A stretch of DNA of 64,000 nucleotides from an archaeon (GTDB lineage: Archaea; Thermoproteota; Thermoprotei_A; Marsarchaeales; Marsarchaeaceae), in contig JAJYZJ010000001.1 in the NCBI GenBank assembly GCA_021800035.1, positions 18,236 through 82,235 of the forward strand, written 5' to 3'. This document shows, piece by piece, positions 18,083 through 28,560 of the stretch (positions are counted from its first letter, which is position 1; every line of letters starts with the position of its first letter). The translations under genes were made by a program, and so were the position numbers. The notes below the pieces were generated by a model. That model did no database searches. It was given only the letters and a program-made list of their open reading frames with translations, and was not told where the DNA came from.

Positions 18083-18638
18083 GAGTCATTCCAGCCCTTA
18101 AAAATCATAAAGCTTTCCGCGGCCCGTGTTCTGCAAAATCAAGAACTCAGCCCGATCACGGCAATGGCGATTAACTGCACCCGAGCCAATAACGGAGAGT
18201 GGTTGTCCGGAAGACCGGGAATCTGACTCGTGAACAGTTTATGGACTGTCGGGACCTTTTGTTCGCAATGCAAGCGTTAGCGGCGTGTAGGCAACATGGC
18301 CGGGATTGCGTTTCAGGAGTTGTCTCTGATTTTCGGGCCCAGGTTAATACGTAATTTCTACAGAATCACGCTGCTATTCGTTTGAGTAATGGCTGGACTC
18401 TTGAATCCATCCGTATTATGCCTCGGTAACAGCGCCGTAATGCGGACTACTTCTGCGAAGGGCCTGGGGAAGTACGCGGGAAGACTGCGGTCCCTGCAGA
18501 GGGACGGATACGCATTTCTCTTGAGATACACATACGGGTCAGCGAGAGCGAAACAATACAAGTCTCGACCTAAGTAATGAACACGTAAGGAACAATGACT
18601 TTCGACTTTAATGCTCCAGATAGCCATTACGCCAGGGG

Positions 18639-18929
18639 CTATGTGGAAGGGTACTTGGGTGGCCTGACCGAATAGTCAAAACTGACTGGCCACTCTCTCA
18701 ATTCGAACGTGACGAGTCCCTGCTTTACGTATGGATCCTTTTCCGCTAGTTCGCGTGCTTCGTTTACTGAGGTTGTGTTCCAGAGAATCATAGCACCTTT
18801 CGCATCGGCGAATCGTCCGGCCATGAGAAGCTTGCCTTGGTCGCCCAGCTTGCGCAGAAAGTCCCTGTGCTGCCTACCGACTTCTTCCTCTGGTAGCTTA
18901 AGGTACACAGTTGTTTCGCATATAATCAT
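18639..18929 (-). CDS. YciI-like family protein
   Basis: HRDFLRKLGDQGKLLMAGRFADAKGAMILWNTTSVNEARELAEKDPYVKQGL. Confidence 0.8.
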   Translation of the reverse strand: MIICETTVYLKLPEEEVGRQHRDFLRKLGDQGKLLMAGRFADAKGAMILWNTTSVNEARELAEKDPYVKQGLVTFELREWPVSFDYSVRPPKYPST

Positions 18930-19344
18930 GTTACTCTAATTTGCCGAGCGGTCCAGGCACTTAAGCAGAGTCGCTTTTGCTGAGCGAATAAGCATACTTA
19001 AGCTACGCAAGTGTGTAAGACATTAAGCAGAGTTTGATTTCAAGGGATGTAGGGACTTTTTGGGGCACAACTCGAGCGATTCTCTTCAGTGAGTAAAATT
19101 GTCGGTGCAGAGATCATATCGCAGGAGCAGTCGAATATGCCGGTCGACATTCGGGCCGGGTGTGATCATGACCGCCGGGTTCAACTCTGCAGGTAGTGGC
19201 GTCACTCCGCCAAACTAAGGCATTGTGAAAGTTCTGGAAGAGGCTTGGTGAACGCATCGCCTTCTAAATATCCTATTGGGGCGCGCGCTATGATTTCAGG
19301 CGTTGTAAGAAGTGGCTGTCAGCGTAACAGAGTAATTGCCTCAT

Positions 19345-19872
19345 TTATGATGTCGCCAGACCTACACTTTTTATAAGTCTCTTGTGCGAGTCATCATCGA
19401 TCCATTCTACTTTGAGGTAATCAATAATTTCCTTGTTGCTCATCCCTATGCGCTGGGCCTCCTTTACCGTGTGAGAGTATGCCTCTATTTCAATCGGGCT
19501 GTCGACATACTCGAATTCTGCGCTGAAAAGCTCCCTGCCATCCATAAATTGCTTTACATGGTAGAGCTCGTGTACTATGTCAAGATAGAGAACTCTGAAA
19601 TCACTTTTACTCAGGTGATATGAGCTCACCATTAGGTGGCCGTCCACATCGCTTACTCCCATGTAGCCAAATTTGGATGAAAAAAACTCCACTTTGAGGT
19701 TCCGTAGAACTTCTCCCGTTTTATCTCCGAAAATGGACTTTACCGCTTCCACGTTGTCGAACCCTATGAAGTAGTCGGTAAAAGGAAACAGTACTGTCTT
19801 GGCATTTCGGTTAATTCTGACGCCCAGCACCTTTGATGCTTGAGAATCATCCCCAGCTGCCTCCCTGTTCAT
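19345..19872 (-). CDS. Small HExxH putative metallopeptidase (paralog of 49351-49899)
   Basis: IVHELYHVKQFMDGRELFSAEFEYVDSPIEIEAY; strong similarity to second copy in window. Confidence 0.7.
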   Translation of the reverse strand: MNREAAGDDSQASKVLGVRINRNAKTVLFPFTDYFIGFDNVEAVKSIFGDKTGEVLRNLKVEFFSSKFGYMGVSDVDGHLMVSSYHLSKSDFRVLYLDIVHELYHVKQFMDGRELFSAEFEYVDSPIEIEAYSHTVKEAQRIGMSNKEIIDYLKVEWIDDDSHKRLIKSVGLATS

Positions 19873-20012
19873 CCTTAATTCACGTTTGCAGAAGGAGGTT
19901 TAGGTAATCATAAGCAGTTCGGACTGCGATTGACCGCTCAACTCTACGCGCGTCCCGCCAAATGGATGTATCCATGCAGATGCAGCTCTATGGGGTGCAT
20001 CCTGAGTCAAAA

Positions 20013-20642
20013 TCATTCCTTCAAGTAGAGTTCCCTGACCTTACGCACTTCCTCCTCAGACAAGGCGGAAATTTTTCCCAGTTGGTTCATCGCTAAGTAG
20101 ATTTTGGCCGCTTCCTCGAGCACCTCCAAGCGCGAAGCTGCCTCATGGAGATCCTTTCCGAGTGCGAAGAAGCCGTGATTCCGGATTCCCACGACGTTAG
20201 CTCGCTTTAATGAGCTCGAAACGGCTTCGGCCCCTAGTTTGCCCGGAGGAGAAAAGTTTACGATTTCCACGTTTCCCACGAGGACCGTTTGCTCCGGCGT
20301 AATCGAGGGTATCGCTCCGGTGGCGGAGGCTAGCGCAACTGCTATAGGGGGATGGGCGTGAACGACTGCTCCGATCTCTTTTCTCAGTCTGTAGCACTCA
20401 ATATGCGTAGGCAGCTCACTTGAGGGCTGGCCGGGTCCGACAACTTTCCCATCCAGCGTGACCCTAACCAGGTCTCCTTCAGCGATTCCGCCCTTGAAGT
20501 AGCCAGATGGGGTGATCAGAATGTTATTTTCAGAAGAGACTAGGACGCTTGCGTTCCCGCCAACTCCGGAGATAAGACCCCTCTGGTAAAGCCTGTGCAT
20601 GGCTGCAGCCAGTTCATTTCGGGTCTCCTTGAAGGCGCTCAT
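20013..20642 (-). CDS. Class II aldolase/adducin family protein
   Basis: GNASVL.., ITPSGYFKGGI, ELPTHIECYRLRKEIGAVVHAHPP, GIRNHGFFALGKDL. Confidence 0.85.
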   Translation of the reverse strand: MSAFKETRNELAAAMHRLYQRGLISGVGGNASVLVSSENNILITPSGYFKGGIAEGDLVRVTLDGKVVGPGQPSSELPTHIECYRLRKEIGAVVHAHPPIAVALASATGAIPSITPEQTVLVGNVEIVNFSPPGKLGAEAVSSSLKRANVVGIRNHGFFALGKDLHEAASRLEVLEEAAKIYLAMNQLGKISALSEEEVRKVRELYLKE

Positions 20643-20865
20643 ATCTTGAGTCTCCCGCTCCCTTGTCGATATAAGCCAGAAGTAGACGCGACTAATTTTA
20701 GCGGCTCTATCTCCCACTCTTCACGGTAAAACAGTTTTTGGCGTGAGACCCTGCCAGGCGTCGATGCCCTCTCCCGATCTACTGAGCCATGCGTGCAAAA
20801 GTCCCGGCCTTCGAATCGGACTATCGAATGCAATATATTTAAATGATGCTGTATAGCTGCCAAGA

Positions 20866-21450
20866 GTGATAATGCAAGTTCATAGCAATCCGGAAAGACG
20901 CACCTCATTCTTCTTCAGACCTCAGGGTGTGCCCCGCGGATTTCTGATTTACTATTTACTACACCGGATTTCCAAAGGTCCAGTTTACGGCTATGAGCTG
21001 CTGCAGGGAATCGAGAAATGTACAGATGGCGCGTGGGCCCCTGGGCCAGGCTCGATTTATCCCCTCCTTAGAAGGCTCAAGCATGGGGGGCTAGTGCGCG
21101 CACGGGCCGAAAGGCGAGGACGCACCAGGCACTGGGTATATAGCCTGACGCCTCGCGGAGAAGCGAAACTCAAGGCTGCCATGGAGGAGTTCCCGCTGAT
21201 GGCAAGGAAGGCAAACAGTGTGAGAAGGCTCTGGATGGAGATGATACCAGCTTCAGAGCTTCCGAATGCGTTTCTTTTGTCAGCGAGGACGCAATTTGCG
21301 ATGGCAAAGGAACTCTTCGACCTCAAGTCTGGGGAGCTGGATGCTGCGGTCGCGCTGAGGACCCTCAAACAGTATGCCATCGAGCTTGAGGCCCAGATGG
21401 ATTGGGTGACGAAGAAGACCCTGGAGGGAGGCCGGCTGAAGGCGGTATAG
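20866..21450 (+). CDS. PadR-family transcriptional regulator
   Basis: YYLLHRISKGPVYGYELLQGIEKCTDGAWAPGPGSIYPLLRRLKHGGLVRA. Confidence 0.88.
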   Translation: MIMQVHSNPERRTSFFFRPQGVPRGFLIYYLLHRISKGPVYGYELLQGIEKCTDGAWAPGPGSIYPLLRRLKHGGLVRARAERRGRTRHWVYSLTPRGEAKLKAAMEEFPLMARKANSVRRLWMEMIPASELPNAFLLSARTQFAMAKELFDLKSGELDAAVALRTLKQYAIELEAQMDWVTKKTLEGGRLKAV

Positions 21451-21459
21451 GTGATTTAA

Positions 21460-22494
21460 TTGAGTCAAACTGCAAAAATGACAGAGAAAGTTGAAACACC
21501 AGTGATAGTCAAGGTTGAGGGGCTGTCAAAAACATTCGGGAACTTAAAGGCCGTTGACGGAATTTCGTTCGAAGTCAAGACTGGCGAAATATTCGGGTTT
21601 CTCGGACCGAATGGGGCGGGAAAGACTACCACCATCAATATGCTCACTACTTTGCTCAGGCCCTCGGGAGGCAGCGCAGAAATCTGCGGGCTCGACATAC
21701 TAAAGCACCCCAACGAAGTGAGGCGCTCGGTCGGCGTCGTGCCACAGGAGTATACCGCCGACGAGGACCTTACCGGAATCCAGAACATAATTCTTTGCGG
21801 CGATCTCTATGGCATACCGAGAAACGAATCGAAGCCTCATGCGATCGAGCTCCTGAAGCTTGTTGGGCTTGAGGAAGCCGCAAACAGAAAAGTAAGCACC
21901 TATTCCGGAGGGATGAGGAGGAGGCTTGAGCTCGCCTCCGGCCTGATTAACTATCCGAAGTTGTTGTTTCTCGACGAGCCGACGCTCGGCCTCGACGTCC
22001 AGACACGCACAGCGGTCTGGGATTACATCAGGATGCTGAAAGAAGAATATCACATGACACTTTTCCTGACCACCCATTACCTCGAAGAAGCAGATTCGCT
22101 TTGTGACAGGATAGCGATTATAGATCACGGTCATATTGTGAAAATTGGCACTCCTGCGGATCTTAAGGCGAGTATCGGGGGAGACGTGATTGTTGTAGGC
22201 GTGGTCGAAAAGGAGCCGGACATATCAGCAAAGATTGCCGAGCTTAAACTCGTGAAGGACGTAAAGAAGAGCGACAACCAGTACAGGGTAAAAGCAGAGA
22301 ATGGCGAGGAAGCATCGATTCAGCTCATCGATATGATCAGGTCTTCAGGATTGCATGTCACGAAGATATCGCTCACAAAACCCACTCTTGACGAGGTATA
22401 TCTGGAGTATACAGGAAGGAGTCTGAGAGATGAAGAAACAGACAGGATGTCAATGATGAGCCAGCGCATCACGATGATGCGCGCGCGCAGGTGA
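21460..22494 (+). CDS. ABC transporter ATP-binding protein (drug-export DrrA type)
   Basis: GPNGAGKTTTINML Walker A, YSGGMRRRLELA signature, LLFLDEPTLGLD Walker B. Confidence 0.93.
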   Translation: MSQTAKMTEKVETPVIVKVEGLSKTFGNLKAVDGISFEVKTGEIFGFLGPNGAGKTTTINMLTTLLRPSGGSAEICGLDILKHPNEVRRSVGVVPQEYTADEDLTGIQNIILCGDLYGIPRNESKPHAIELLKLVGLEEAANRKVSTYSGGMRRRLELASGLINYPKLLFLDEPTLGLDVQTRTAVWDYIRMLKEEYHMTLFLTTHYLEEADSLCDRIAIIDHGHIVKIGTPADLKASIGGDVIVVGVVEKEPDISAKIAELKLVKDVKKSDNQYRVKAENGEEASIQLIDMIRSSGLHVTKISLTKPTLDEVYLEYTGRSLRDEETDRMSMMSQRITMMRARR

Positions 22495-22512
22495 CGTGGA
22501 GGAGAAGAAAAA

Positions 22513-23448
22513 TTGGTCGAAGAAAAAGTCGTTAATGCCGTGATAACAACTCAGGAAGAAATACAGCAAATTGAAGAATCCAAAGAAAGAGAAAGGACAT
22601 TTCGCGCAGCGCCAAAGCTGAACAAGAGCCCCCTCCATGGGCTCTGGGCGCTTACTAACAGAGACTTGATAAAATGGTATAAGAATCCCATACAGCTTCT
22701 GATTTCGCTGATCCAGCCAGTGATCTGGCTGGGCATTTTCGGAAAGGCGCTTAACTTTGGTTCGTTCATTTCGAGCCAGCCAGGTATAACTTCCGCGCAA
22801 ATTACGCAGGATTATCTCAGAATCTTCGGAACGACAAGCTACTTTTCCTTTCTATCGACTGGAATGCTCGCTTTCATTATCTTGTTCACTTCGGCTTTCG
22901 CCGGAATGTCAGTCGTCTGGGACAAGAGGTTCGGGTTCATGAACAAGGCTCTGAGCACGCCAGTGGGTCGCAGCTCGATTGTGACTGGTAAGGTTCTGCA
23001 GAGCGTGATTAGATCGCTCATTCAAGCCGCGATAGTGCTCGTGATCGCCGTCGCGCTCGGGATGGACACTTCGCACTTAGGAGTGCTCTCCATCGCTGGC
23101 TCGTTCACCATACTGTTTCTGATGTCGTTCGGGCTTTCTTCTCTCTTTGTGATGCTTGCACTGAGGTCGAGCGACTGGCAGACCCAGATGGCCATCATAA
23201 ACTTGCTAAATCTGCCGCTGATATTTGCGAGCAACGCCATGCTTCCGGTTACGATTATGCCCGGCTGGCTACAGACAGTGGTAAAGCTGAATCCTGTGAG
23301 CTATGCAAACGACGCTACAAGACAGCTGCTACTAGGTTCGACTGTCAGGCTTGCGCCGCTCTGGATGGACTTTGGAATACTAGTTGCATTCGCCGTGCTT
23401 CTTTCGAGTCTTGGTATCGTTCTATCTTGGCGACTGCTTACAAAGTAG
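22513..23448 (+). CDS. ABC-2 type transporter permease
   Basis: Multiple TM segments, ABC-2 permease pattern; directly downstream of ATPase. Confidence 0.88.
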   Translation: MVEEKVVNAVITTQEEIQQIEESKERERTFRAAPKLNKSPLHGLWALTNRDLIKWYKNPIQLLISLIQPVIWLGIFGKALNFGSFISSQPGITSAQITQDYLRIFGTTSYFSFLSTGMLAFIILFTSAFAGMSVVWDKRFGFMNKALSTPVGRSSIVTGKVLQSVIRSLIQAAIVLVIAVALGMDTSHLGVLSIAGSFTILFLMSFGLSSLFVMLALRSSDWQTQMAIINLLNLPLIFASNAMLPVTIMPGWLQTVVKLNPVSYANDATRQLLLGSTVRLAPLWMDFGILVAFAVLLSSLGIVLSWRLLTK

Positions 23449-23536
23449 AGTCCTGAAGACGCCTTCCCTAGCAGGCTCGCTTTCACTGGAACTCACGTCA
23501 GTGGTCGACTTCTGAAGTGGAGAGCGCGAAGACCCA

Positions 23537-25543
23537 TCAGCGATCTTTCGCATTCTTTCCCTTGGTTCGCCAAAACAATGCGATCGCCACCGAAACAGAG
23601 ACAGCGATTGCGATGACAATTGTATTTGTTTGCTGCGTACTCCGGGAAATTAGAGAATTCGTCTGGCTAAGCGTTGTCTCTCCTAAAGTGGTGCTCGTCG
23701 CCCGCGATGTTAACTGAGCCACAGTTGCGTTTGTCACAGAGGTAGTAAGGGAAGATTGCTCTGTGGTTTGGGTCGAGGAGGGGAGGCTTGGAATTGCCAT
23801 TTCGGCAATAAGGGAGTTATATCCCTTGGAAACGCCCACAACCAGGTTGTCCTGAAGTGGGTAGACATCGGAAGTGACTTCTGCTGTTAGGGGGATGGAA
23901 CCCAGAAGCTTTCCGGATGCGCTTATCTCATAGATCTGGTTATTGATTGTTCCTACATAAATCACGCTGTCAAGTGCGATCGCGTCCACCCAGACAAGCG
24001 ACGGATCCCACAACTGGTAAACCCCTGTAGTATCTGGCGGCGGTATTGTTTCGAGAGTTGTGGACCACCTTACCGACCCATTAAATGAATAGGCCGTAAG
24101 ATTGCCTTCGATGTCACTGGTTATAACTTCTCGTCCATCAATCACGGGCGAGCTCCAGATCGGGGCTGGATCGAGCCTGCTCCATATAATGTCTCCATTG
24201 GACTGGTTTAACGCGCCCACGGTCCCGCTCATTGTGTCAACGAAGAGAAGGCCGGCGCTGCTGACGATGCTTCCGTGAATCCACCCAGGTAAGAAGGACG
24301 ACCATATCACTTTTCCGGTCTGCGGCTCAAGTGCGTAGATATCACCCTGGGAGTCCCCGACAAAGAGTTTCCCACCTGCGACCGTGGGAGTCGAATCCAG
24401 CATGCCCACTGCGGAAAAGTTCCACGCCAGGTTTCCGTCAGTGACGTTTATCGCATAGAGTTCACTGTTCCAGCTGCCAATTATCGCGAGACCTCCAACG
24501 ATTAGGGGTGAGCTATAGAAGCCTGTGGGGTTCTCGGTCGAGAGGTTCGCGTTCAATTCGCTGAACTTCCAGGATACGTGCCCGTTTGCGATTCCCCATA
24601 CGGTTCCATTTGTAGTGGCTGTCACGATGAAGGCTCCGCTCGAAACGGCTGAACTTTCGATTGGCGCACCAAGATTCACCTCCCATTGGAGTCGGCCATC
24701 TACGGGGTTGAACGCCGCAAGGGTTCCGTTACTCGTGCCCACGACCACAGCCTCAGATGGCTGGTAGACCACACTCAGACTGTCTCTGCTCCAGCCCTGA
24801 AGGCTGTCCTCCCAGACAGCGCCGCCCTGAGAGAGTGGCGTCGAGGTTTCGTTGATGCCGTTTGTATCTTGCCCGTCTATATGAATCAGGATATCATATG
24901 ACGTTCCTCCGCCCTCGTCCCAGGGTCCGATATTGGAAATGGAGCTATGCTGAGTGACCAATCCATCTCCGACGTAGAAACCGATGTGATCCCAAGCTGC
25001 AGGGCCGAGCTTGGAGGCGTTCACTCCCTCCCAGTTATAGCCGATTACGTCTCCCGGTGATAGCTTGCTGATTGCGTCATTCTTTACGAGGGTTGACTCT
25101 AATCCCTGCGCTACCACAGTACCGTAGCCGGATGAAAGCAGGTATTCGATGAGTCTACCCGCTCCGGGCTCGCCGTAGGTAGGAGGAACTCTCGACTCAA
25201 TATTTAGTCCTCCGGAGACGCCGTCGGGGGGAGAACCCAATACCTGCGAATCGTAGTGCGCGCAATCTTCGCCGTAACCGCCATCTGAAACTGTGGATAC
25301 CCAACCGGATATTATTGGCATCCCGTCTGGCAGCTCGAGGTAGGTCGAGCCGTGATTCCAGAAGTAACCGTCGGAGCCTACAAAGTCGTAGTAGTTGAGC
25401 GCATACCTCACAGCTGAGCTCCTGTTATAGACGAAAGTAGGGCCAGTAGAAGAGGTCATTGTGCCAGCGGCAAAGACATGCGCTCCTGCTACCACAAGGA
25501 ACACTATCGATACAGCGGTAATAGCGGTAAGTATGCGGCCCAT
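23537..25543 (-). CDS. Secreted/anchored amidase-like domain fused to PQQ-type beta-propeller
   Basis: Signal peptide, YNRSSAVRYALNYY...GEDCAHYDSQVL...AAWDHIGFYVGDG amidase_6-like region, repeated GxLxW/TVWGI-type PQQ blades, C-terminal TM. Confidence 0.75.
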   Translation of the reverse strand: MGRILTAITAVSIVFLVVAGAHVFAAGTMTSSTGPTFVYNRSSAVRYALNYYDFVGSDGYFWNHGSTYLELPDGMPIISGWVSTVSDGGYGEDCAHYDSQVLGSPPDGVSGGLNIESRVPPTYGEPGAGRLIEYLLSSGYGTVVAQGLESTLVKNDAISKLSPGDVIGYNWEGVNASKLGPAAWDHIGFYVGDGLVTQHSSISNIGPWDEGGGTSYDILIHIDGQDTNGINETSTPLSQGGAVWEDSLQGWSRDSLSVVYQPSEAVVVGTSNGTLAAFNPVDGRLQWEVNLGAPIESSAVSSGAFIVTATTNGTVWGIANGHVSWKFSELNANLSTENPTGFYSSPLIVGGLAIIGSWNSELYAINVTDGNLAWNFSAVGMLDSTPTVAGGKLFVGDSQGDIYALEPQTGKVIWSSFLPGWIHGSIVSSAGLLFVDTMSGTVGALNQSNGDIIWSRLDPAPIWSSPVIDGREVITSDIEGNLTAYSFNGSVRWSTTLETIPPPDTTGVYQLWDPSLVWVDAIALDSVIYVGTINNQIYEISASGKLLGSIPLTAEVTSDVYPLQDNLVVGVSKGYNSLIAEMAIPSLPSSTQTTEQSSLTTSVTNATVAQLTSRATSTTLGETTLSQTNSLISRSTQQTNTIVIAIAVSVSVAIALFWRTKGKNAKDR

Positions 25544-25550
25544 GCCTGAT

Positions 25551-26954
25551 TCAGCTATCTATTGCCAAATATGCTTTCTCGTGACCGGGCTCCGCCTGCA
25601 ACCTCTGCTGCCGGGGGTCGAAATAATCACTCGCGCTTTTGAAAGCTGAAACACCCGCCCGTCTTCGAACACGCCACGAATAGAGCATGGCCGCTAGCGC
25701 AATCGTTACAGCAACAATCAGCAATGGCCCGACAAAAGCGAGTACCACGAGCGATATCGCAAGTGAGATTCCGGACAGGGCGAGCCGCGTTTTGTAACGA
25801 GCTATTGTATCTGCGTCTTTCTTTCTGAACAACCTGACTCCTGAGGCCGAACCTATCACATATACCAGTATCGCTGCCCCGCTCGGGACAAGGAGAGCAG
25901 TTTCAAGGTCGACACTGAAGAAATAATAGACTAGGAAGACAGGAATTGCGCACACAAAAAGTGCAATGAGAGCCCTCTCTGGTACTCCGGAGTTTGGATT
26001 AATGTGCCCGAGTGTCCGCGGGAAACCACCATCCCGAGAAACTGCGTAGAACACGCGAGACATTCCTGCAGTATACGCATTCGCGGTCCCGAAAATTATG
26101 AAGACTGCGAGAATGGCGGTCGATTCCGCTCCGTAGCCTCCGACCACGTGCGATATTATACTCGCAAAGGGTGCAATATTGCCGCCCGTGGCATATGCGA
26201 GCGTGCCAATTGTGACGAAGGCTATCGCAATATAGAGTCCTCCTATCTGGAATACGCTGAGTAAGATGCCACGCTGAAAATCTCTTTCAGGATTTTCGAA
26301 CTCTTCAGCGACGTTGGAAACATTTTCGTAGCCCAAGTATGACCAGAAGATCAGAGCGGCTGCAGTGCCAACCGGAGCAATCCCCCGGGGGAAAAATGGC
26401 AGGAAATTCGCAGGGCGTACATAGAGTAGCGACGCAGCAATAGTTGCGACCAACAGCCCGATTATCGCGAGTATGATTGCAAGCTGAATCCTCGTGCTCA
26501 TCACGATTCCTCGATAGTTCACGAGAAAGGCGGCCAGGAATATGCCAAATGCGATAACAAGCGTTTCGCTGTGATTGATGGGAAAGGCATAGCCCAAGTA
26601 AGAAGCGGCTATAAGAGTGACTGCGGGCGCTCCCGCGATAACCCAGAGCGCGAATAGCCAGCCTGCAATAGTCGCAGTTGGTAGTCCAAACGCTTCCTTC
26701 GCAAAGGAATAGATCCCTCCGGACTCCGGTCTTCGGGAGGATAGGCTTGCAAAAGTATAGGCGAAGGGATAGCTAGAAAGGGAAAGAAGGACCCACGCTA
26801 GTATGGACGCGGGGCCAGCTATCCGGGCGGCAAGTCCGGGAAGAATGAGTATCCCCGACCCAAGCACGGAACTGCCATACATGGCCACCGCGTGGCGAAG
26901 GCGTATCTTCTTTCTGAAGCGACCCCCTCCGGGTTCACCTTCTTGGTCCTTCAT
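25551..26954 (-). CDS. APC-superfamily amino acid permease
   Basis: 12-TM pattern with GSGILILPGLAARIAGPASILAWVL and FWSYLGYENVSNVAEEF. Confidence 0.9.
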   Translation of the reverse strand: MKDQEGEPGGGRFRKKIRLRHAVAMYGSSVLGSGILILPGLAARIAGPASILAWVLLSLSSYPFAYTFASLSSRRPESGGIYSFAKEAFGLPTATIAGWLFALWVIAGAPAVTLIAASYLGYAFPINHSETLVIAFGIFLAAFLVNYRGIVMSTRIQLAIILAIIGLLVATIAASLLYVRPANFLPFFPRGIAPVGTAAALIFWSYLGYENVSNVAEEFENPERDFQRGILLSVFQIGGLYIAIAFVTIGTLAYATGGNIAPFASIISHVVGGYGAESTAILAVFIIFGTANAYTAGMSRVFYAVSRDGGFPRTLGHINPNSGVPERALIALFVCAIPVFLVYYFFSVDLETALLVPSGAAILVYVIGSASGVRLFRKKDADTIARYKTRLALSGISLAISLVVLAFVGPLLIVAVTIALAAMLYSWRVRRRAGVSAFKSASDYFDPRQQRLQAEPGHEKAYLAIDS

Positions 26955-27039
26955 GAACTAACTCGTATCCCAAGTGGGTTCCGACAAGCTTTCAGTAAGC
27001 CATCCGCCCCTGAATCCTACTCGGATGCCATTTCGGCGG

Positions 27040-27861
27040 CTAATCCGAATAAGGATGTTTGTTCACGGCCGTGGACCACTTGAGAGCCCTTTCCATCTCA
27101 AGTAGATCGCGCTTGCGGGAAACTCCAAGCCCGTACCCTCCGAGAGTGCCATCGCTTCTGATCACCCTGTGGCAGGGGAGAATCAGAGGAACTGGATTCG
27201 AAGCGCACGCGTTCGCAACTGCGCGATATGCCCTAGGGGAACCCACGGCTTGAGCCAGCTCACTGTAGGAACGGGTCTCACCGAGCGGTATGCGACCCAG
27301 CTCTGTCCAGACCTTGAGCTGAAAGCCTGTTCCCCGAATATCTAGGGGAAATTTCACGCACTCCCCCCTGAGATGCTTTCCAATATCTTCGACAAAAGCC
27401 GCAACCCGTTCATCTAAAACTGTCGTCGCTCTGGGGAACTTCTTTCGCAGTTCCAAAATCAACTTCTCGTCGTTATCCGCGACATTTACCCAGCATATTC
27501 CGCGATCGGTGGTTGCGACGAGCAGCCTACCAATTGGGCAATTTCCTGTGGCGTAACCCACAATCCTACTGTTACCGTCACGCTTCTGTTCTCTTCGTAT
27601 GAAACCGATTCGTGGGCGTGAGTTGTGAGAGTACTGAGCCTGGGGTGCGCGGCCGTTCGGAATCAGCGGGGCAGGAGCTGGCTCTGAGCATGCAATTCTC
27701 ATGGTGGGTAGTTTACTCTCCGGTTTCTTTGGGGTGTCCACGCTGAAGACGCTCGGCACGTCAGCGAACACTCTCTGTAAACTGAGCCTGACCGTATCGC
27801 ACGTTGCCTGCCAGTACTTCTGGAGTGCTTTCCAGAGAGATGACTTTATATGGAAAATCAC
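27040..27861 (-). CDS. ogt: Methylated-DNA-protein cysteine methyltransferase
   Basis: LILPCHRVIRSDGTLGGYGLG active site, RAVANACASNP; true start likely downstream of the ORF start. Confidence 0.9.
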   Translation of the reverse strand: MIFHIKSSLWKALQKYWQATCDTVRLSLQRVFADVPSVFSVDTPKKPESKLPTMRIACSEPAPAPLIPNGRAPQAQYSHNSRPRIGFIRREQKRDGNSRIVGYATGNCPIGRLLVATTDRGICWVNVADNDEKLILELRKKFPRATTVLDERVAAFVEDIGKHLRGECVKFPLDIRGTGFQLKVWTELGRIPLGETRSYSELAQAVGSPRAYRAVANACASNPVPLILPCHRVIRSDGTLGGYGLGVSRKRDLLEMERALKWSTAVNKHPYSD

Positions 27862-28145
27862 AAGGAATCCTGAGACGTTCTAGCTTTTCCCTTTCAAATA
27901 ATGTCAACCGCATTGAGGCCATCAGGTGTACCCCGAACAAAGCTTGAGTGCTGTTATTAAAGAATGCTACTATCCTTATGGATAAAGGGGCATTCTGACA
28001 TTACGGAGGGGCGAGTCGGGCGCTCAGTCTGAGGGTCTGGGCGGAGATTATTACCTGCGACCGGGAGTAGCCCAGTGCTCTGGATATGAGAAGGGATCAC
28101 AATCCCAGTTAAGAAACACCACGCCATTCATCCATAGACGAAAAA

Positions 28146-28559
28146 TCACGAGTCAGTGTCCTGGGGCAGCCGTCCATTCGATAGCTCCACCACTCTCCTT
28201 TCGATTTCGTCCCGAATCTTTCTCACTCTCTGGACGGGCTGGTTCTTGGGGTCTTCCAGCTTCCAGTCAATGAGTTTCCTTCGCATACTATCGACCATGG
28301 GCCGGGGGCACAACCGCTCAACCGAGCATCCCATGGTTACTACAAGGTCCGCTTGTTTTATCATCTCGACAGTCAGCATCTTCGGGGCGGCTTGAGAAAT
28401 GTCTAATCCTCTTTCCCGCATTACCTGCACAACCACAGGATGGACGCGCGCGGCTGGAACTGTACCTGCGCTCAAAGCTTCAAGCCCTAGACTCTTCGCG
28501 AAGGCTTCTGCCATCTGGCTCCTGCCGGCATTTTCCACGCATACGAAGAGGATTTTCAC
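28146..28559 (-). CDS. arsC: Arsenate reductase, LMW-PTP type
   Basis: ILFVCVENAGRSQMAEAFAK; GTG start at 28559 just after ACR3 stop. Confidence 0.88.
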   Translation of the reverse strand: MKILFVCVENAGRSQMAEAFAKSLGLEALSAGTVPAARVHPVVVQVMRERGLDISQAAPKMLTVEMIKQADLVVTMGCSVERLCPRPMVDSMRRKLIDWKLEDPKNQPVQRVRKIRDEIERRVVELSNGRLPQDTDS

Positions 28560-28560
28560 G

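Noticed and set aside
18961-19033. Direct repeat TTAAGCAGAGT (18961-18971 and 19023-19033)
   Set aside because: Only two short copies in a non-coding gap; no clear relation to a promoter.
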